Assembly (NCBI GenBank): GCA_050261515.1
Contig: JBLNDJ010000042.1
Span: 124,001 to 188,000, forward strand
Source: JBLNDJ01 sp050261515
Lineage (GTDB): Bacteria; Acidobacteriota; Terriglobia; Bryobacterales; Bryobacteraceae
DNA length: 64,000 bases
Direction: 5' to 3'
Part shown: positions 7,981 through 16,798 of the stretch, in pieces
Layout: the number at the start of each line of letters is the position of its first letter
Position numbering within the stretch: the first letter of the stretch is position 1
Notes under the pieces: generated by a model
Told to the model about the DNA's origin: nothing
What the model saw: the letters and a program-made list of their open reading frames with translations, nothing else
Databases searched by the model: none
Translations under genes and position numbers: made by a program

Positions 7981-10900
7981 GTGCTCAAATCACTGATCGT
8001 CTTCGCCGCAGCCACACTCGCTATGGCTTACGCGCCGCCCACGGACACGGTGGGACCGCTCACGATCGAGATCGAGCAGCCTGCTCTGGGAGCTTACGGG
8101 GCGGGCGGAAATCTCGAGCTCACATCGCAAAACCTGGCAATTCCGGTGATCGTTTCGTTGAGGAACTCGGGCGCCGCGCCGCTGCGCGGAACGCTGCGGG
8201 TGACTGTCATTGATGGATGGAGCATCGCGCCCGGCCGGGCGGCGTTCGAGGTCCCGGCGCGCGGGCGCGGCGAGGTGCGGTTCACCGCGCGAGCGGCGGC
8301 GGGGAGCTACAACGCGCACTATCCGGTCCACGCGTTCGCCGAATTCACGCACGAAGGGAAGCCGCTCGCCGCGCACGCCGTCATGGTGCTTCAGACGCGG
8401 TACCCCGATCCGCCGCGCGCCGATCCGGGCATCGAATGGAAGCCGGTGGCGCTGGCCTCGGGCAGCGGCATTCCGCTGTGGCGCATGCCGGTGCGGCGCG
8501 AATTCGCGCGCACTGTGAGCGGGCCGTCGCTCGTGCCGCGGCGCGAGCATTTCGAAGCGGCGTCGCCGGTCGAGTACAGAGAGAGCCGCGGCGAGATCGT
8601 CATGAAGCTCGGACCGCGCGAGCCGTCCAGGCGCGAAAACGTCCGGTCGGCTTCGGTGGAGTTTCCCGTCGCGCTGCCCGCGGCGAACCGGATTCAGCTC
8701 ACGTTCGGCGCCGGCGCGACAGGCCCGGCTTTGTTCCGCGCGCGCGTGAGGCCTTTCGAGGGCGGAGAAGCGCGCGTGGTGTTCGCACAGACGAGCGCGC
8801 CCGACTACAAGGCCGACCTCACCGAGTTCGCCGGAAAGTCCGTGGTCGTCGAGCTCGAAGCGGAGGCGGAATCCTCCGCCGAGGCGCGCTGGATTCGTCC
8901 CGCGCTGTTTGCGGGCGGCGCGGCCGCCTCGCCAGGAAGCGCGGGCGGGGTGCGCGAGCTAGGCTCGGCGGGGGCGTACAAGGCAAAAGTACGGCCGGGG
9001 AAGCGCGGCATCCTCGATGCCGAAGTGAGCTTCGACGACGGCACGCGCAGCCTGTCGTTTCAAGGGTTCAATGTGCGCGTGCTCGGCGACTCGCTTGCAG
9101 AATCGCCGTCGGTCTCGTCGCTTTCGGGCGTCGCCGATGAATCGTCCGGGGGACGCCTGCGGCTGCGCCACAAATTTGAAAGCTGGGCGGGCGGGTTCGA
9201 CCTGTTGAGCGAGCTGTGGGTGGAAGGGCCGGCGCTGCGCGCGAGGCTGTGGCTCGAGAACGCACCCGCGCCGAAGCCGTGGCGCGCGGTTTACATCGAG
9301 GAAGCCCGGGCGGGGGCATGGACGCAGGCTCTCGATCGAGTGTACGGCGGGCCCGGAAACGTGATCGACAAGCCGCGCTCGTTCCGCCTGAGCTTCGACG
9401 GCCACAGCCTGGCGACGTCGTTCGCCGGCTTTGAATTTGCCAACGGCGTTTCGATGATTCAGGCGCTCGACGTGCCGCCCGATAGCCTGGAGGTCCAGAT
9501 CGAGCGCAAGATCGCAACGCTGAGCACGCCGCACACACAGACGATCACGTTCATCCCGGGTTCGAACGTGTGGGACGGCGTCAAGGCGTGGCGCGCGATG
9601 GACGGGTTGAAGGCTTCGGCCGGAGTGCCGAAGCTCGCGAGCCGCTTCGTGTTCGATTACTGGGGCAACGAGAAATATTCCGCCGCCGCCCGGCTGCTCG
9701 CGCGCGCGTTCCGCTACGGGCTCACCGATTCCGCCGTCGTGTGGCACAACTGGCAGCGGTGGGGCTACGACTACCGGCTGCCCGATGTTTATCCGCCGGA
9801 CCCGGCGCGCGGCACGGTAGAGGACTTCGCCGCGATGGTGCGGGAGTGCACCGAGGCCGGCGTGCGGTTTGCTCCGCACGACAACTACATCGACTTCTAT
9901 CCCGACTTCGACGGCTTCAGCTACAAAGACATCGTCTTCGAGGCGGACGGCGCGCCGAAACGCGCGTGGTTCCACTTCGCGCGGCAGGCGCAGTCTTACC
10001 GGGCGCGGCCGGACCGCGTCCGCCCGTTCGTCGAGCGCAACGTGAAGCTCGTCAAGAGCGGCCTGGCGCCGACGGCGTATTTCATCGACGTGTGGTCGTC
10101 GATCGCGCCCTACGATTTCTGGACGGACGACGGCCGCTTCGTGGACCGCAGCGTCACGCGCAAGGCGTGGGGCGAGGCGTTCGGGTGGATTCGCGATTTC
10201 CTGGGCGACGACGCGCCGCAGATTTCCGAGGCCGGACACGATCAGTTGATCGGCTGGCTCGACGGCGCGCAGGCGAATCATCTGCGCGTTGATACGGAGG
10301 CGGAATCGTTCACCTGGAAGATCGGCGCGAAGGATGCCGAACGCATTCCGTGGTTCGACGCCGCGCATCACGATAAGTTCATCCTGCACGGCGCGGGTTA
10401 TCCGGACCGCTACGCCGCGGGCCTCGATGAGGCCACGCACGGCATTTACAGCGACGATTACATCGCCACGGAAGTGCTGACCGGGCGGCCTGCGATGGTG
10501 GCCGATTTGTTCAACCGCGACGTGGTGCGGAAATACTGGCTGCTGCACGATGTCATGCGCGGCCTGGCGCTGCGCAGGATCGGAGCGGTCGAGTTTGTGG
10601 AGGGCGACATTCATCGCCAGCGTGTGAAGTGGGACAACGGCGCCGAGATTTTCGTGAACCGCAGTGATTACGTCTATCACGCGCGAGTGCCGGTGGCGGG
10701 CGGGGAAGTCGAATCCGCCATCGAGCGGCGCGGCGGCAAGACCGTCGAGTGGACGCGGTCGCCCGAGTCCGTCTACGTGAACGGGCGGGGCAGCGAGGCG
10801 ACGGTCGCGGGCGTGACCACGCCGGGCGGCGTGCGCGTGGCGCGCGAGGGCGCGGCGATCGTGGTGACGCCGCTGCCCGAGAGCGGGGCGGTGGCCGTCA

Positions 10901-11064
10901 AACTCGCGCCGGGCTCGCTACCCTGGAAGGTTGCGGCCGCGCCGCGGCGCATCGAAGCGATCAGCGAGCAGGGCAAGGTGGTTGGCGTACGCAGCCTGGC
11001 GAAGGCCGGCGCCGAAATCACGCTGGCCTGCGAGCCCGGCGTATTTGCATATCGCATTCATTAA
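7981..11064 (+). CDS. Large secreted glycoside-hydrolase-like protein
   Basis: About 1027 residues. The GTG at 7981 gives a clear signal peptide (MLKSLIVFAAATLAMAYAPP). Residues ~20-150 look like Ig/NEW3-type beta domains (PVIVSLRNSGAAPLRGTLRV). A long beta-rich middle follows, and then a (beta/alpha)8-like part with VWHNWQRWGYDYRLPD, FAPHDNYIDFYPDFDGFSY, TAYFIDVWSSIAPYDF and ISEAGHDQLIGWLDGAQ. These acidic, aromatic-rich loops resemble uncharacterised glycosidase families related to GH101/DUF5696, so a retaining glycosidase is plausible but not proven. An all-beta domain ends the protein. The MFS sugar-acid transporter starts 12 bp downstream, suggesting a saccharide-use operon. Confidence 0.6.
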   Translation: MLKSLIVFAAATLAMAYAPPTDTVGPLTIEIEQPALGAYGAGGNLELTSQNLAIPVIVSLRNSGAAPLRGTLRVTVIDGWSIAPGRAAFEVPARGRGEVRFTARAAAGSYNAHYPVHAFAEFTHEGKPLAAHAVMVLQTRYPDPPRADPGIEWKPVALASGSGIPLWRMPVRREFARTVSGPSLVPRREHFEAASPVEYRESRGEIVMKLGPREPSRRENVRSASVEFPVALPAANRIQLTFGAGATGPALFRARVRPFEGGEARVVFAQTSAPDYKADLTEFAGKSVVVELEAEAESSAEARWIRPALFAGGAAASPGSAGGVRELGSAGAYKAKVRPGKRGILDAEVSFDDGTRSLSFQGFNVRVLGDSLAESPSVSSLSGVADESSGGRLRLRHKFESWAGGFDLLSELWVEGPALRARLWLENAPAPKPWRAVYIEEARAGAWTQALDRVYGGPGNVIDKPRSFRLSFDGHSLATSFAGFEFANGVSMIQALDVPPDSLEVQIERKIATLSTPHTQTITFIPGSNVWDGVKAWRAMDGLKASAGVPKLASRFVFDYWGNEKYSAAARLLARAFRYGLTDSAVVWHNWQRWGYDYRLPDVYPPDPARGTVEDFAAMVRECTEAGVRFAPHDNYIDFYPDFDGFSYKDIVFEADGAPKRAWFHFARQAQSYRARPDRVRPFVERNVKLVKSGLAPTAYFIDVWSSIAPYDFWTDDGRFVDRSVTRKAWGEAFGWIRDFLGDDAPQISEAGHDQLIGWLDGAQANHLRVDTEAESFTWKIGAKDAERIPWFDAAHHDKFILHGAGYPDRYAAGLDEATHGIYSDDYIATEVLTGRPAMVADLFNRDVVRKYWLLHDVMRGLALRRIGAVEFVEGDIHRQRVKWDNGAEIFVNRSDYVYHARVPVAGGEVESAIERRGGKTVEWTRSPESVYVNGRGSEATVAGVTTPGGVRVAREGAAIVVTPLPESGAVAVKLAPGSLPWKVAAAPRRIEAISEQGKVVGVRSLAKAGAEITLACEPGVFAYRIH

Positions 11065-11076
11065 GACCGGTGGAAT

Positions 11077-12375
11077 TTGAAAAACCAACATCGAACTATT
11101 CCCAACCTGCGCTGGTGGATTGGCGGGCTGCTGTTCGCCTCCACGGTGATCAACTACATCGACCGCCAGACGCTCAGTGTTCTCGCTCCGCATTTGAAGA
11201 CGGAGTTTTCCTGGAACAACGAGGATTTCGCGCTTGTAGTCATCGGCTTCCGCATCGCGTACGCGGTGATGCAGACGGTGGCCGGGCGGCTGGTGGACCG
11301 GCTTGGCACGCGCCGCGGGCTGACGCTGTCGGTGGTCTGGTATTCAACCGCCGCGGCGCTGACGTCGCTGGCGACGGGCCTGAAGAGCTTCGCGTTTTTC
11401 CGTTTCCTGCTCGGGTCGGGTGAAGCGGCGAACTGGCCGGGCGCGGCCAAGGCGGTCTCGGAGTGGTTTCCGAAATCCGAGCGCGGATGGGCGGTCGCGC
11501 TCTATGACAGCGGCTCGTCGGTGGGCGGCGCGCTCGCGCCGTTTATCGTGCTGACGATCTATGCGCGGTTCGGAAGCTGGCGGCCCGCATTCCTGATCAC
11601 GAGTGCGCTCGGGTTGCTGTGGGTGATCGCGTGGCGCGCGTTCTATCATCCGCCGGAGAAGCACCCGAACCTGGGCGCGGCCGAGCGCGAGATGATTCTG
11701 GCGGGGCGCGGGGAGGAAGAGGCAGCCGGCCACCAGCCGCCAGCCGCCGGCAAACAGGAGGGGGCTCGTTCCTGGCGCGAACTGCTGGGCATGAAGCACA
11801 CCTGGGGAATCCTGATCGGCAAGTTCCTCACGGACCCGGTGTGGTTTTTCGTCACGGACTGGTTCGCGATCTACCTGGTGTCGAAGGGATTCAAACTCGA
11901 GAACACGCTGCTGGGCTTCTGGATTCCGTTCCTGGCGGCGGACCTGGGCAACTTCTTCGGCGGAGGTTTTTCGAGCTGGCTGATCCGGCGCGGTTGGAAC
12001 GTGCTGCGCGCGCGCAAGCTCGTCATCACGATGTGCGGCGTGGGGATGAGCCTGCTCGTGTTCGCGACCGCGGTGAACAGCTTCCCGCTGCTGATTGCGC
12101 TGTTCGCGATCTCGACGTTCTCCTACGCGGCGTGGTCCACGATGGGACTCGCGCTTCCGGCGGATTTGTACCCGACGGGCTCGGTGGCGACGGTGAGTGG
12201 AATGGGCGGCACGGCGGCGGGCGCGGGGACGATCATCTCGACGTTCCTGATCGGGTGGATTTCGACGCGCTACTCGTTCGGGCCGATTCTGGTGGGCGCG
12301 AGCCTGGTGCCGCTGGTGGCGACTGTGGCTGTGCTGGCGCTGGTGAGAGAGCGGCGGGCGGCGGTCACGCGGTAA
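11077..12375 (+). CDS. MFS transporter, anion:cation symporter (hexuronate/glucarate) type
   Basis: 432 residues with twelve transmembrane helices. The N-terminus has STVINYIDRQTLSVLAPHLK and the loop 2-3 signature AGRLVDRLGTRRGLTLS; FRFLLGSGEAANWPGAAKAV in helix 4 is characteristic of the ACS subfamily that takes up hexuronates, glucarate and related sugar acids by proton symport. The start is a TTG at 11077, 12 bp after the upstream stop; a GGTGG just before it may serve as a weak ribosome binding site. Co-transcription with the secreted glycosidase-like gene suggests import of a released uronic or aldonic acid. The 3' end overlaps the convergent PEP-CTERM gene by 11 bp. Confidence 0.88.
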   Translation: MKNQHRTIPNLRWWIGGLLFASTVINYIDRQTLSVLAPHLKTEFSWNNEDFALVVIGFRIAYAVMQTVAGRLVDRLGTRRGLTLSVVWYSTAAALTSLATGLKSFAFFRFLLGSGEAANWPGAAKAVSEWFPKSERGWAVALYDSGSSVGGALAPFIVLTIYARFGSWRPAFLITSALGLLWVIAWRAFYHPPEKHPNLGAAEREMILAGRGEEEAAGHQPPAAGKQEGARSWRELLGMKHTWGILIGKFLTDPVWFFVTDWFAIYLVSKGFKLENTLLGFWIPFLAADLGNFFGGGFSSWLIRRGWNVLRARKLVITMCGVGMSLLVFATAVNSFPLLIALFAISTFSYAAWSTMGLALPADLYPTGSVATVSGMGGTAAGAGTIISTFLIGWISTRYSFGPILVGASLVPLVATVAVLALVRERRAAVTR

Positions 12376-12997
12376 GGCGCGCGCGGCGTTTCAGCGCAAA
12401 GAATAGCGGGATTGCGCCGCACAACAGTGCCCACGTCGCCGGCTCCGGCACGGGCGCCGAGTTTGCGGCCCCGACATAGAAATTGTCCAGTGTGACAAAG
12501 GTTTCGGATGTCATTCCGGTCACCACAAGGCTGGTCAGAGGAACGTCGGATGTGTATCCCGCGAATGGAACAGGCGACCCGCTCACGAGCGGGATTATGG
12601 TCCCGTCACTGAGGGTCAGCGTGAGATTGCCCGCAAGCACATGGTTGAGGCTATCCGTGACGAAGAACGATCCACCGATAGCCGTGACGTTGGCGCCTGT
12701 GAACACGAAGGCCACAGCCTGGTTGCTAAAATTAGCCCCAAAGAGCTGATCGGCGCCGGCTGGGCCCAGGTACAGGCCGTACATTGCGGACGCCGTGTAC
12801 GCAAAACCGTTCCCGGAGAAGGGCAACGACTCCGGCGGCGGGTACTGCGTAGGAGACAGGGAGTTGAAGTCTTCCAGATAGTAACCCGGCTGCACCGCGC
12901 CGAGAAACGACGGCAGGTCCGAGTAGATGACGCCTGCGCTGGCAATTCCGGAAAAGGCCAGGATAGCCGCGAGAAACAACAGAACCCGTGAGCGCAT
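12365..12997 (-). CDS. PEP-CTERM exported protein
   Basis: 210 residues. A signal peptide (RVLLFLAAILAFSGIASA) is followed by a beta-rich body of unknown function and the C-terminal sorting signal VPEPATWALLCGAIPLFF plus a basic tail KRRARLTA. PEP-CTERM proteins are processed by exosortase and linked to the cell surface or extracellular matrix. No exosortase is in the window. The TACATT box 5 nt before the ATG implies a leaderless transcript. A decayed relative of its C-terminus lies just upstream at 13065-13130. Confidence 0.9.
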   Translation of the reverse strand: MRSRVLLFLAAILAFSGIASAGVIYSDLPSFLGAVQPGYYLEDFNSLSPTQYPPPESLPFSGNGFAYTASAMYGLYLGPAGADQLFGANFSNQAVAFVFTGANVTAIGGSFFVTDSLNHVLAGNLTLTLSDGTIIPLVSGSPVPFAGYTSDVPLTSLVVTGMTSETFVTLDNFYVGAANSAPVPEPATWALLCGAIPLFFALKRRARLTA

Positions 12998-13002
12998 ACA
13001 GT

Positions 13003-13031
13003 AATGTAACCTAAATGAACTAACTGTGAAA
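13003..13031 (-). promoter_or_regulatory. Promoter of the PEP-CTERM gene (leaderless type)
   Basis: On the minus strand: -35 TTTCAC (13026-13031), 17 bp spacer, -10 TACATT (13003-13008), then 5 nt to the ATG at 12997. Confidence 0.55.
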
Positions 13032-13064
13032 GGGTCGCGGTACTGGTACTTGCTGCTGGTGCTC

Positions 13065-13130
13065 TTACGAACGAGCGTGGCGCTTCAGCACGAAGAAGAG
13101 CGGGATGCCGCCGCAGGGAAGCCGCGCACT
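13065..13130 (-). pseudogene. Remnant of a PEP-CTERM C-terminal tail
   Basis: Minus-strand translation ends LPCGGIPLFFVLKRHARS then stop, close to LLCGAIPLFFALKRRARLTA of the intact neighbour at 12365-12997. No signal peptide or body belongs to it. It looks like the last ~20 codons of a second PEP-CTERM gene, fused to decayed sequence. Confidence 0.6.
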
Positions 13131-13246
13131 TGTTTCTTCAAATCGAAATGCCACTTCCATAGCTCGTAAGTCGCGGAGTACGACCTGAAACCCGGATCCG
13201 GCGGCATTGCGGGACAAGTTCCAGGAACGAGTGCTCGAATTCGTCC

Positions 13247-13881
13247 TCACCAGGTGCCAGTCGGTATTCCCATGGCGGCGGGCGACACTTCGCCGCAACC
13301 TGCGCCAGTTGTGGATAATGCCGTGAGCGCGTCGCTGGCATTCAGAATGTAAACGTAAGACTGTGCCGCCGTCAGGAAATTGGTGGTGTAGAATCCGCAC
13401 AGCGGCTCGTCCGTCTTCACGCGGGAGCCCGTGGTCGCGGGGCTAATCCTGCGAATCCACATCTCCGTGGACGCGTTGATGCGGTAGAGGCGGTTTTCGT
13501 CGGGCGCCACCCGCCTTGTGGTGCGCAGCACCTGCCGCCCGCTCTGCCGCGTGACGGGCTCCACCCGAACGCCCGCCAGCTGGCGCTGCGCCTCGTCCAA
13601 CTGTAACGCGCCGGCCGCCCCCTGCTCGCGCGCATCGCCCGCCGATACGGGTTCCGCCTCATGCCGCAGGCGGGGCACTCGCCGGAACGCTCCGACTTAT
13701 AGCCCGGGTGCATCGGGCAGGCATGGTAACGCGGCATTCGCGCCTGCGCCGCCTGACCGGACGCGTTTCGTCCCCTGTACCAAGCGCCGCCCAGGAGGCA
13801 CCCGGCCGTTACGGCCATAGTGATCAGCGCCGCGGGAACACGGCGCCGCCGGGTTGCATGACGCTCTTTCCCGGCCGGCAT
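13247..13881 (-). pseudogene. Truncated, frameshifted RND efflux periplasmic adaptor (CusB-like)
   Basis: The first frame (from 13881, Shine-Dalgarno CAGGAGG upstream) encodes a membrane anchor (VPAALITMAVTAGCLLGGAWY) and a heavy-metal-binding domain, YHACPMHPGYKSERSGECPA then CGM. At about 13655-13662 the frame shifts by one base; the other frame continues AEPVSAGDA..., LDEAQRQLAGVRVEPVTRQ and then NRLYRINASTEMWIRRISP and FLTAAQSYVYILNASDAL, all typical of CusB/HlyD-type adaptors. The homology then fades near 13247; a full adaptor is about twice as long. The coding stretch lies 3' of the multicopper oxidase on the same strand, so this was probably a copper-resistance operon whose efflux part has been lost. 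Confidence 0.8.
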
Positions 13882-13992
13882 GGCTGTAGTATCCTCCTGG
13901 CGCGTGAAGCCTCTCGTCCGGGCGGGTCTGCGCGCCCCGGGGGCCCCGGTGTTCGCGTGCCGGGGCTCCCGTCAGTCGCGCAGTCCCAGGAA

Positions 13993-16089
13993 CTACAGCG
14001 CCTGAAGCGGACGCATCATGTCGTGCTCTTCGTGCTCCAGGATGTGGCAGTGGTGCACATACTCGTCGCCAGCCATACGGGGGCTGGCAGGCAGGGTGCT
14101 GGTCAGAGGCGAACCTTCCGCTTGTGGCACGGTCACGCTCCGCGACGGGAGCGGATGCTCCACGAGCACGGCGACCGTGCAGCACTCGCCCGGCCACATC
14201 TTAACTGTCTCCTTCCATCCTTCCTCGCCCGGATCGGGATTGCGGCCGAGGCCGGACCAACTGGGCACGCCGCCGCTGAAATTCCGGAACAGACGGCGGC
14301 GGAGCACCTTCACGTTAAAGAGGTGGAAGTGCCACGGGTGTACGTCGGCGGTCAGGTTATAGATGTTCCAGACCTCCAGGGTCCCGTATGTCACGCTTTC
14401 CGTAACCGGATCCATATATGTGCGGCCATAATTCTTCCCTTTGCCCAGCGGAACGTTCGTGCCCGCGAGTTGCATCAGGCGGCCGAAGGCGTCGAACGCC
14501 TCGTTGAGGGTGATCTCCCTGGCGAGCGGGTTGACCGTGTATCCGGCGTAGGGCGTGCCGGTCAGGGGACCCAGCATCAGCCCGCCGTTGATCGTATCCG
14601 GAACCGTGGGAAGCGGCGGGTTGGCGCCCGTCAGCGTTGGCAGCGCGGCGGGAAGCCCCGCGACGGCGCCGACGTCGAACCGCGTGATGGTACGTGTGTT
14701 CGGACCGAAACCCGGCGCGACCACCGCCGGGTTCTTGCGCGCGCCCGGATAGTAATCGAAGAACGGCGCGCCGGCCGGGTACGGCGCCGGTGCGTCGTTC
14801 AACAACAGCACTTTCGAGTTCGCCGTGCACTGGCTGAAATCCACGATCATGTCGGACCGCTCCGCCGGCCCCTGCAGCCAGGGAGTAAGGTTCAGCGGGT
14901 TCGTCGGAACGCCGTTCGCGAAAATCTGCACAGGGAACGGCAAGAACCCGCCTTCGGTGCCGATCATCCAGGCATTCACCGGCGCGACGGTGGGCAGCAG
15001 GTAGCCCCCCAGCGGCTCCGTCCCACTCGCGTCCGCATACACGAATTTCAGGTTCAAGAAGCGAGCGTTACAGGCGTTCAGAGTGCGAATCCGGTACGCG
15101 CCGCGATCCACCGGGGTTCGCGGGAACACGCGGCTGTTCACCAGCATCGTGTCGCCGAACATCTCCGGGACACAGGAAACAGCAGGCGCGTCCTTGGCAT
15201 TGCCCTGGTATTTCCAGATGGCCTTTTCGTAAACATGCGGGTACCAGAGATCGCCCGCCACGGCGCCACCCAGCGTGCCGGGGCCGGCAACGGCAGCAAA
15301 TCCCGGATCGATCGCCGGGTTGTAGAATACCTTGTCCTGGAACACCAGGAGCAGGGTCTTGCCTGCGCCCAGCGGGTACAGCGAATCGACAATCGCGTCG
15401 GCCGTGTCCGTAATGATGTAGCCGCTCGCAAGCCCCGCATAGGCGCTGATCCGGGTGGTTCCGATCGCGTGGTCGTGATACCACATCAAGCGCGCGCTTT
15501 GGTTATTCGGGTAGTACAGGTCGTTGGTCAAGGCACCCAGATCGTTGTGCAGCCAGTTGACGTTGGATGCGCCGACGACGCCGTTCGGATCCACCCAATG
15601 GAACGGACCGCCGTCGCTGGCCCAAGGCACCAGTCCGCCGTGCAAGTGAACGGCGATGCGGTCCTGCGTTCCGCCTAAGATCCCCGGGGCGGTCGGCAAT
15701 GTCGGATCGAATGGAATGATGTGCGCCGGCGGAAGAGCGCTCCGGTATTTTATGCGTACCGGGGTACCCCTGGCGGCAATGATCGCCCCGCCCAGGGCGG
15801 CAAACGCCGGAGTATCCGTGTCCGCCGCGTAGCCGTACAATCTGCTGCCGCCCGCCGGCAGCCCGCTGTGCAGCTGTTGCCGGAACGTACCGGCTACGAT
15901 CTCGTAGTAGTCAACTCCGGGATACCTCGTCTTGTCCGGAGTCAGAATTGGGATTTCGGCGCCGAATGCCGGCAAGGAGTCGACAAACTTCGCGAGCGGC
16001 ATGCTCACCGAGTACCCGTACGCCCGTCCCCGAGTCGCCAGCAGCGTGACCGCGCCGGCACTCGCTTGAAGAAACTGCCTTCGATTCAT
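13993..16089 (-). CDS. Tat-exported multicopper oxidase (CotA/bilirubin-oxidase-like)
   Basis: 698 residues. A twin-arginine signal MNRRQFLQASAGAVTLLATR starts the protein, consistent with export folded with copper. The copper ligands are complete: HLHGG, WYHDHAIG, HPWHFHLF and the C-terminal HHCHILEHEEHDMMRP, with the cysteine of the type 1 site and a methionine as probable axial ligand. Length and motif spacing match the CotA/bilirubin oxidase branch, which couples one-electron oxidation of phenolics, bilirubin-like compounds or metals to reduction of O2 to water. Ribosome binding site GGGAGGA precedes the start. The decayed metal-efflux adaptor lies 111 bp downstream, favouring a copper-tolerance origin. 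Confidence 0.93.
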   Translation of the reverse strand: MNRRQFLQASAGAVTLLATRGRAYGYSVSMPLAKFVDSLPAFGAEIPILTPDKTRYPGVDYYEIVAGTFRQQLHSGLPAGGSRLYGYAADTDTPAFAALGGAIIAARGTPVRIKYRSALPPAHIIPFDPTLPTAPGILGGTQDRIAVHLHGGLVPWASDGGPFHWVDPNGVVGASNVNWLHNDLGALTNDLYYPNNQSARLMWYHDHAIGTTRISAYAGLASGYIITDTADAIVDSLYPLGAGKTLLLVFQDKVFYNPAIDPGFAAVAGPGTLGGAVAGDLWYPHVYEKAIWKYQGNAKDAPAVSCVPEMFGDTMLVNSRVFPRTPVDRGAYRIRTLNACNARFLNLKFVYADASGTEPLGGYLLPTVAPVNAWMIGTEGGFLPFPVQIFANGVPTNPLNLTPWLQGPAERSDMIVDFSQCTANSKVLLLNDAPAPYPAGAPFFDYYPGARKNPAVVAPGFGPNTRTITRFDVGAVAGLPAALPTLTGANPPLPTVPDTINGGLMLGPLTGTPYAGYTVNPLAREITLNEAFDAFGRLMQLAGTNVPLGKGKNYGRTYMDPVTESVTYGTLEVWNIYNLTADVHPWHFHLFNVKVLRRRLFRNFSGGVPSWSGLGRNPDPGEEGWKETVKMWPGECCTVAVLVEHPLPSRSVTVPQAEGSPLTSTLPASPRMAGDEYVHHCHILEHEEHDMMRPLQAL

Positions 16090-16396
16090 ATCATCCTCCC
16101 TGGCCCCGTCGAGTTAGTCAGCTTGCGGCAAAGCTATATGGTTTATATATCCTAAGAACCTCACGTTGAATATGTACATTTGTTAATGCGAGAAACGATA
16201 GTACTAGTACTCTGGAGCGCAGGTAGCTACTTCCCGGCACAAATCTGTGCCGGAGGCCCACAGAGCGAGACACGCACACAGCCGAGCCTGTGCCAAGGGG
16301 TGCTAAGGCGAAACTCGGGGAGCGGATGCGGACGATGAAGCGTCGCCCGACCGTGGGCTAGTGAACTTCGCGATTGGTTGCGGCCGGTGCTGCGTT
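16090..16396. other. Intergenic region with palindromes, no gene seen
   Basis: 307 bp upstream of the oxidase and downstream of the MoaD-like gene. It holds an AT-rich stretch (about 16130-16160) suitable for the oxidase promoter, a perfect 12 bp palindrome AGTACTAGTACT (16200-16211) that could be an operator, and a hairpin CCGGCACA-AATC-TGTGCCGG (16234-16253). No coding sequence is supported. Confidence 0.5.
16234..16253. terminator. Hairpin between the MoaD-like gene and the oxidase
   Basis: Perfect 8 bp stem CCGGCACA/TGTGCCGG with a 4 nt loop, but no T-run on either side. It lies about 140 bp beyond the 3' end of the HxlR operon. It may be a transcription terminator or a protein-binding site. 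Confidence 0.35.
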
Positions 16397-16798
16397 CTAT
16401 TGGAAGGTGAAATGAAGACAAGCCCCACGAAATGGGGGTGCGTCATTGATGGAATCAAACGTTGGGTGGGTTTCGGTGTGATCGCCGATAACCTGGGCCG
16501 ACCCGCCGGCGATGGCGCCGACGATCAGCAGCGGCTCTGCGCCCTGGGCCACCGCCTCGGGCAGCGGCGCATCGGGGGATTCGTGCGAGAGATCCCGCTC
16601 GCAGGCGAAGAACCGTACGAACGGACGCCGTTTCCCGGTGGCCTGGTCGCGAATCGTTCCGCGCAGCGTGGGGTAGCGCGCTTCAAGGGCGTCGAGGACC
16701 GCGCCCAACGTCACGAGGCCCTCGAGCTCGAGCGAAACCTCGCCCGCGCCCGTCGCCGCGAGGGTTCGCAGATGCGCCGGAAGCACAACGCGGATCAT
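16397..16798 (-). CDS. MoaD/ThiS-like ubiquitin-fold protein with C-terminal extension
   Basis: 133 residues. The first ~97 have the beta-grasp pattern of small sulfur carriers and archaeal-type modifiers (MIRVVLPAHLRTLAATGAGE...). They end in GAEPLLIVGAIAGG, the position where MoaD and ThiS normally terminate in Gly-Gly. Here the frame continues 34 residues (SAQVIGDHTETHPTFDSIND...) before a stop, so the Gly-Gly would need proteolytic exposure to be activated, or the stop has been lost. The start overlaps the stop of the BNR-repeat gene (ATGA), so the two are translationally coupled. Confidence 0.72.
   Translation of the reverse strand: MIRVVLPAHLRTLAATGAGEVSLELEGLVTLGAVLDALEARYPTLRGTIRDQATGKRRPFVRFFACERDLSHESPDAPLPEAVAQGAEPLLIVGAIAGGSAQVIGDHTETHPTFDSINDAPPFRGACLHFTFQ

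Noticed and set aside
13708..15678. Long plus-strand open frame of 656 codons opposite the multicopper oxidase
   Set aside because: It is antisense to a clearly conserved gene, its translation is Arg/His/Ala-rich without any domain, and such shadows are expected in GC-rich DNA.
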